Assembly (NCBI RefSeq): GCF_024105635.1 | Contig: NZ_WYDQ01000001.1 | Span: 62,001-126,000, forward strand | DNA from: Oceanicola sp. 502str15 | GTDB taxonomy: Bacteria; Pseudomonadota; Alphaproteobacteria; Rhodobacterales; Rhodobacteraceae | Direction of reading: 5' to 3' | Length of the DNA: 64,000 nucleotides | Shown here: piece by piece, positions 61,272 through 64,000 of the stretch | How the letters are laid out: each line of letters starts with the position of its first letter | Numbering within the stretch: position 1 is the first letter of the stretch | The notes under the pieces: model-generated | What the model was told of the DNA's origin: nothing | What the model saw: the letters and a program-made list of their open reading frames with translations, nothing else | Databases searched by the model: none | Program-made: the position numbers and the translations under genes

Positions 61272-61823
61272 TCAAGCGGCCCGCCATTTGATCGAGCAGC
61301 CCATCGAAGGGACCTGTTCTTCGGGGCCTCTGCCGGTGGTCGCCACCTGCATCATGGCTTCCACCAGTTCGCGCGGCGCATCGGCCGGGGCCTCGTTCTT
61401 TCCGAAGGCATCTAGCCGCCCGCGATACTGCAATTCGCCCGCCGCGTTGAACCCGAAAAAGTCCGGTGTGCAGACCGCGCCATAGGCCCGCGCAACCTCC
61501 TGGCTCTCGTCCTGCAGGTAGGGGAAGGGAAAGGCCTTTTCCTCGGCCCACTTCACCATGTTCTCGAAGCTGTCGGCCGGGTGGCTCTGCGCATCGTTGG
61601 CGCAGATCGCGGCAACGCCGATGCCTGCGGTCTGGAGGGTCTGCGCATCGGTGACGAGGCGGTCGATGATGCCTTTCACGTAGGGGCAGTGGTTGCAGAT
61701 GAACATGATCAGCGTGCCCTTCTCGCCGGACACATCGGCCAGCGTCCAGGTCTTTCCGTCAGTGGCGGGCAGGGCAAAATCGGCGGCCGGGGTGCCGAAG
61801 TCGCAGGCGGGGGGCTGGGCCAT
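61272..61823 (-). CDS. thioredoxin-like (AhpC/TSA-type) protein
   Basis: Cytosolic redox protein of 183 residues without signal peptide. It starts with a peroxiredoxin-like PAADFALPATDGKTWTLADV. The active-site motif is Cys43-x-x-Cys46 (FICNHCPYVKG), and the fold continues with YGAVCTPDFFGFNAAGELQYRGRLD. This CNHCPYVK subgroup is a redoxin of unknown partner. It is not part of the ECF operon. Confidence 0.88.
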   Translation of the reverse strand: MAQPPACDFGTPAADFALPATDGKTWTLADVSGEKGTLIMFICNHCPYVKGIIDRLVTDAQTLQTAGIGVAAICANDAQSHPADSFENMVKWAEEKAFPFPYLQDESQEVARAYGAVCTPDFFGFNAAGELQYRGRLDAFGKNEAPADAPRELVEAMMQVATTGRGPEEQVPSMGCSIKWRAA

Positions 61824-61896
61824 GGGTCTCCTCCGTATTTGGTCATTCAGACCCTAGGGCGTGCTGGCGGACTGTCCAGCGCCGGATGCTGCGGGG

Positions 61897-62370
61897 TCAG
61901 CTCTCCTTGACCACTTCGAGTGCAACATAGGAGGAGGTGGAGGCCACATGAGGCAGCTCGGAAAGCTTTTCGCCCATCACCTCACGATAGCTGGCCACGT
62001 CGCGGGTGCGCACCTTCAGCAGGTAGTCGAAGCCCGAAGCGATCATGTGGCATTCTTCCACCTCCGGCAGCCCGACAACGGCCGCGTTGAAGGCCTTCAA
62101 TGCCTTCTCGCGGGTATCGGTCAAACGGACCTGCACGAAGGTCACGCAGCCGAGCCCAAGCTTGGGCCATGACAGGGTGGCGTGGTAGCCGGTGATGAGC
62201 CCCGCCTCCTCGAGCCGGCGCACGCGGGCCAGTACCGGGGTTTTGCTCAGGCCCACGCGGCGGGCGAGTTCGGTCATCGAGAGGCGGGCGTCGCGGCTGA
62301 GATGCTGGATGATGGATTCGTCCAGCGCGTCGAGCTCAATCACTGTATTTCGGCCAATTTTCTGCATCAT
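61897..62370 (-). CDS. Lrp/AsnC-family regulator, probably of proline catabolism
   Basis: Regulator of 157 residues with an N-terminal helix-turn-helix (LDESIIQHLSRDARLSMTEL, VGLSKTPVLARVRRLEEAG) and a C-terminal ligand-binding RAM domain (VQVRLTDTREKALKAFNAAV). It is divergent from putA, as PutR is in related bacteria, so proline-induced activation of putA is likely. In the 72-base gap a TTTCAGAAA palindrome (62393-62401) and the repeated GTCTGCG could be binding sites. Confidence 0.9.
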   Translation of the reverse strand: MMQKIGRNTVIELDALDESIIQHLSRDARLSMTELARRVGLSKTPVLARVRRLEEAGLITGYHATLSWPKLGLGCVTFVQVRLTDTREKALKAFNAAVVGLPEVEECHMIASGFDYLLKVRTRDVASYREVMGEKLSELPHVASTSSYVALEVVKES

Positions 62371-62442
62371 TTTATTCCAACCGGTCTGCGTGTTTCAGAA
62401 ATATAGACACATCGTCTGCGCGAAAGAAGGGATACTCGACTC

Positions 62443-64000
62443 ATGAGCACCTATCCCACGCCCCCCGCCACCAGTGCCGAGCTTCGGCAGATCGACGCGC
62501 TGAAGCATCAGCCCGAAACCGCTCTCGTGGAGCGGCTCATCGGGGAGGCTGCGCTTGGAGCGGAGGCGCGGGCCGGGATTTCGGCCACGGGGGCCGACCT
62601 CGTGCGGCGTATCCGGGCCGATGCCCGGCCCGGGCTGATGGAAGTGTTCCTCGCCGAATACGGGTTATCGACCGATGAAGGCGTGGCGCTCATGTGCCTG
62701 GCCGAGGCGCTGCTCAGGGTGCCGGATTCCGAAACCATCGACGATCTGATCGAAGACAAGATCGCCCCCTCCGACTGGGGCAAGCACATCGGCAAGAGCG
62801 CCTCGCCGCTGGTCAATGCCTCGACCTGGGGCCTGTTCCTGACCGGCAAGGTGCTCGATGAGCGCCCCGGCATTGCGACCCGCCTGCGTGGCGCGGTCAA
62901 GCGGCTGGGCGAGCCGGTGATCCGCGCCGCCGTGGGCCGAGCGATGCGCGAGATGGGGCGGCAGTTTGTGCTGGGCGAGAGCATCGGTGCGGCGATGAAA
63001 CGGGCGGCGGGGATGGAGGCCAAGGGCTACACCTATTCCTACGACATGCTGGGCGAGGCGGCGATGACGGAGGCGGATGCGCAAGGCTATGCCAAGGCCT
63101 ACGCCGATGCGATCACCGCCATTTCGGCAGGCTGCAACGGCGCGATGGCAGAAAACCCCGGCATATCGGTCAAGCTCTCGGCGCTGCATCCGCGCTACGA
63201 GGTGGCCAAGCAGGAGCAGGTGCTGGCCGAGCTGGTGCCGGTGGTTGCGCGCCTCGCCCGGCAGGCCGCCGAAGCGGGCATGAACTTTGCAATCGACGCC
63301 GAAGAGGCCGACCGGCTGGTGCTTTCGCTCAAGGTGATCGAGGCGGTTCTGGCCGATGAGGCGCTTGCCGGATGGGACGGCTTCGGCGTGGTGGTGCAGG
63401 CCTATGGCCGCCGCTGCGGCGCGGTGCTCGACTGGCTGCACGCGCTGGCCGGGCGGCTGGGCCGCCGCATCACGGTGCGGCTGGTGAAAGGCGCCTATTG
63501 GGACAGCGAGATCAAGCATGCGCAGGTGGAGGGGCTGGAGGACTTTCCGGTGTTCACCGCCAAACCGGCGACCGACATCAGCTACATCGCCTGCGCCCGC
63601 AAGCTTCTGGGCATGACCGACCGGATCTATCCGCAATTCGCCACCCATAACGCCCACACGGTGGCCGCCGTGCTGCACATGGGGCGCGACTTGCCGCGCG
63701 GAGCCTATGAATTTCAGCGCCTCCACGGCATGGGCGAGCGGCTGCACGACCTCGTGCTGGCCGATCATGGCACCCGTTGCCGGATCTATGCGCCCGTGGG
63801 CACCCACAAGGATCTGCTGGCCTACCTGGTGCGGCGGCTGCTCGAGAACGGCGCGAACTCGTCCTTTGTGAACCAGATCGTCGACGAGAGCGTACCGCCT
63901 GAGCATGTGGCGGCCTGCCCGTTCGAGGCATGGCGCGGGCCTGCCAGCATTCCGACCGGGCCGGAGGTGTTTCCGGGGCGGGTGAACTCTCGCGGGTTCG
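62443..64000 (+). CDS. putA: proline utilization protein PutA, 5' part
   Basis: Bifunctional proline dehydrogenase and glutamate semialdehyde dehydrogenase, cut by the window end after about 519 codons of an expected 1100-1200. The visible part covers the N-terminal arm (LIGEAALGAEARAGISATG), then the FAD-binding proline dehydrogenase barrel: ISVKLSALHPRYE, FAIDAEEADRL, RLVKGAYWDSEIKHAQ and FATHNAHTVAAVLHM. Proline is oxidised at the membrane. AAGGGA lies 11 bases before the ATG. There is no DNA-binding domain, so regulation is by the divergent Lrp-type protein. Confidence 0.94.
   Translation, partial: MSTYPTPPATSAELRQIDALKHQPETALVERLIGEAALGAEARAGISATGADLVRRIRADARPGLMEVFLAEYGLSTDEGVALMCLAEALLRVPDSETIDDLIEDKIAPSDWGKHIGKSASPLVNASTWGLFLTGKVLDERPGIATRLRGAVKRLGEPVIRAAVGRAMREMGRQFVLGESIGAAMKRAAGMEAKGYTYSYDMLGEAAMTEADAQGYAKAYADAITAISAGCNGAMAENPGISVKLSALHPRYEVAKQEQVLAELVPVVARLARQAAEAGMNFAIDAEEADRLVLSLKVIEAVLADEALAGWDGFGVVVQAYGRRCGAVLDWLHALAGRLGRRITVRLVKGAYWDSEIKHAQVEGLEDFPVFTAKPATDISYIACARKLLGMTDRIYPQFATHNAHTVAAVLHMGRDLPRGAYEFQRLHGMGERLHDLVLADHGTRCRIYAPVGTHKDLLAYLVRRLLENGANSSFVNQIVDESVPPEHVAACPFEAWRGPASIPTGPEVFPGRVNSRGF

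Overview
The window is a gene-dense, high-GC stretch of an alphaproteobacterial chromosome, most likely a member of the Rhodobacteraceae (Roseobacter group). Supporting signs are an alphaproteobacterial LexA site (GTTC-N7-GTTC), a DUF1489 protein, a DUF1513/imelysin/di-heme iron locus, short HisG with HisZ, an adenosylcobalamin-dependent ribonucleotide reductase as NrdJ, XdhABC joined to a BMP-type ABC transporter, and paired Hint-domain proteins. No rRNA, tRNA, CRISPR array, integrase or transposase was seen. No intergenic gap exceeds 300 bases.

Layout. 1-3.4 kb: small membrane protein, aldo/keto reductase, Cys-rich lipoprotein, lipocalin, truA. 3.5-7 kb: hrpB divergent from meaB. 7-14.9 kb: an envelope island in which a trypsin-like PDZ protease, a two-component system and a patatin-like lipoprotein lie on the minus strand, divergent from a PPC-domain protein and a secreted caspase-like protease. 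14.9-20.3 kb: alpha/beta hydrolase, double aldehyde dehydrogenase, deoC, rpe. 20.3-22.4 kb: a soluble triple-PAS chemoreceptor. 22.6-32.3 kb: an eight-gene purine uptake and xanthine oxidation operon (xdhA-xdhB-xdhC-ABC transporter), almost every junction being an ATGA-type overlap. 32.5-34.9 kb: ArsR plus two SRPBCC proteins with a clear operator pair, REP-like repeats, glutaminase. 34.9-42.5 kb: dnaE, slyX, hisS-hisZ-hisG. 42.6-48.8 kb: an unknown protein, tandem Hint proteins, nrdJ, DUF1489, and an SOS-regulated ImuA-like gene. 48.9-55.6 kb: iron and heme locus (39-aa peptide, hemP, unknown, imelysin, bfd, bfr, di-heme oxidoreductase, second imelysin, DUF1513). 55.8-58.4 kb: bioMNY biotin ECF transporter and a nitroreductase. 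58.5-61 kb: msrB, fasciclin protein, anti-sigma, ECF sigma. 61.3-64 kb: thioredoxin-like protein, Lrp-type regulator, and the 5' part of putA, cut by the window end.

The most rewarding signals are regulatory and repetitive. They are: a LexA box inside the spacer of a probably leaderless promoter of an orphan imuA-like gene; two ArsR operators, one covering its own start codon; a dispersed motif present in two intergenic copies and once in frame inside xdhB; REP-like doublets whose hairpin stems differ by compensatory changes; and a micro-operon of tiny overlapping genes around hemP. All functional assignments come from reading motifs and family resemblance by eye; no searches were run.
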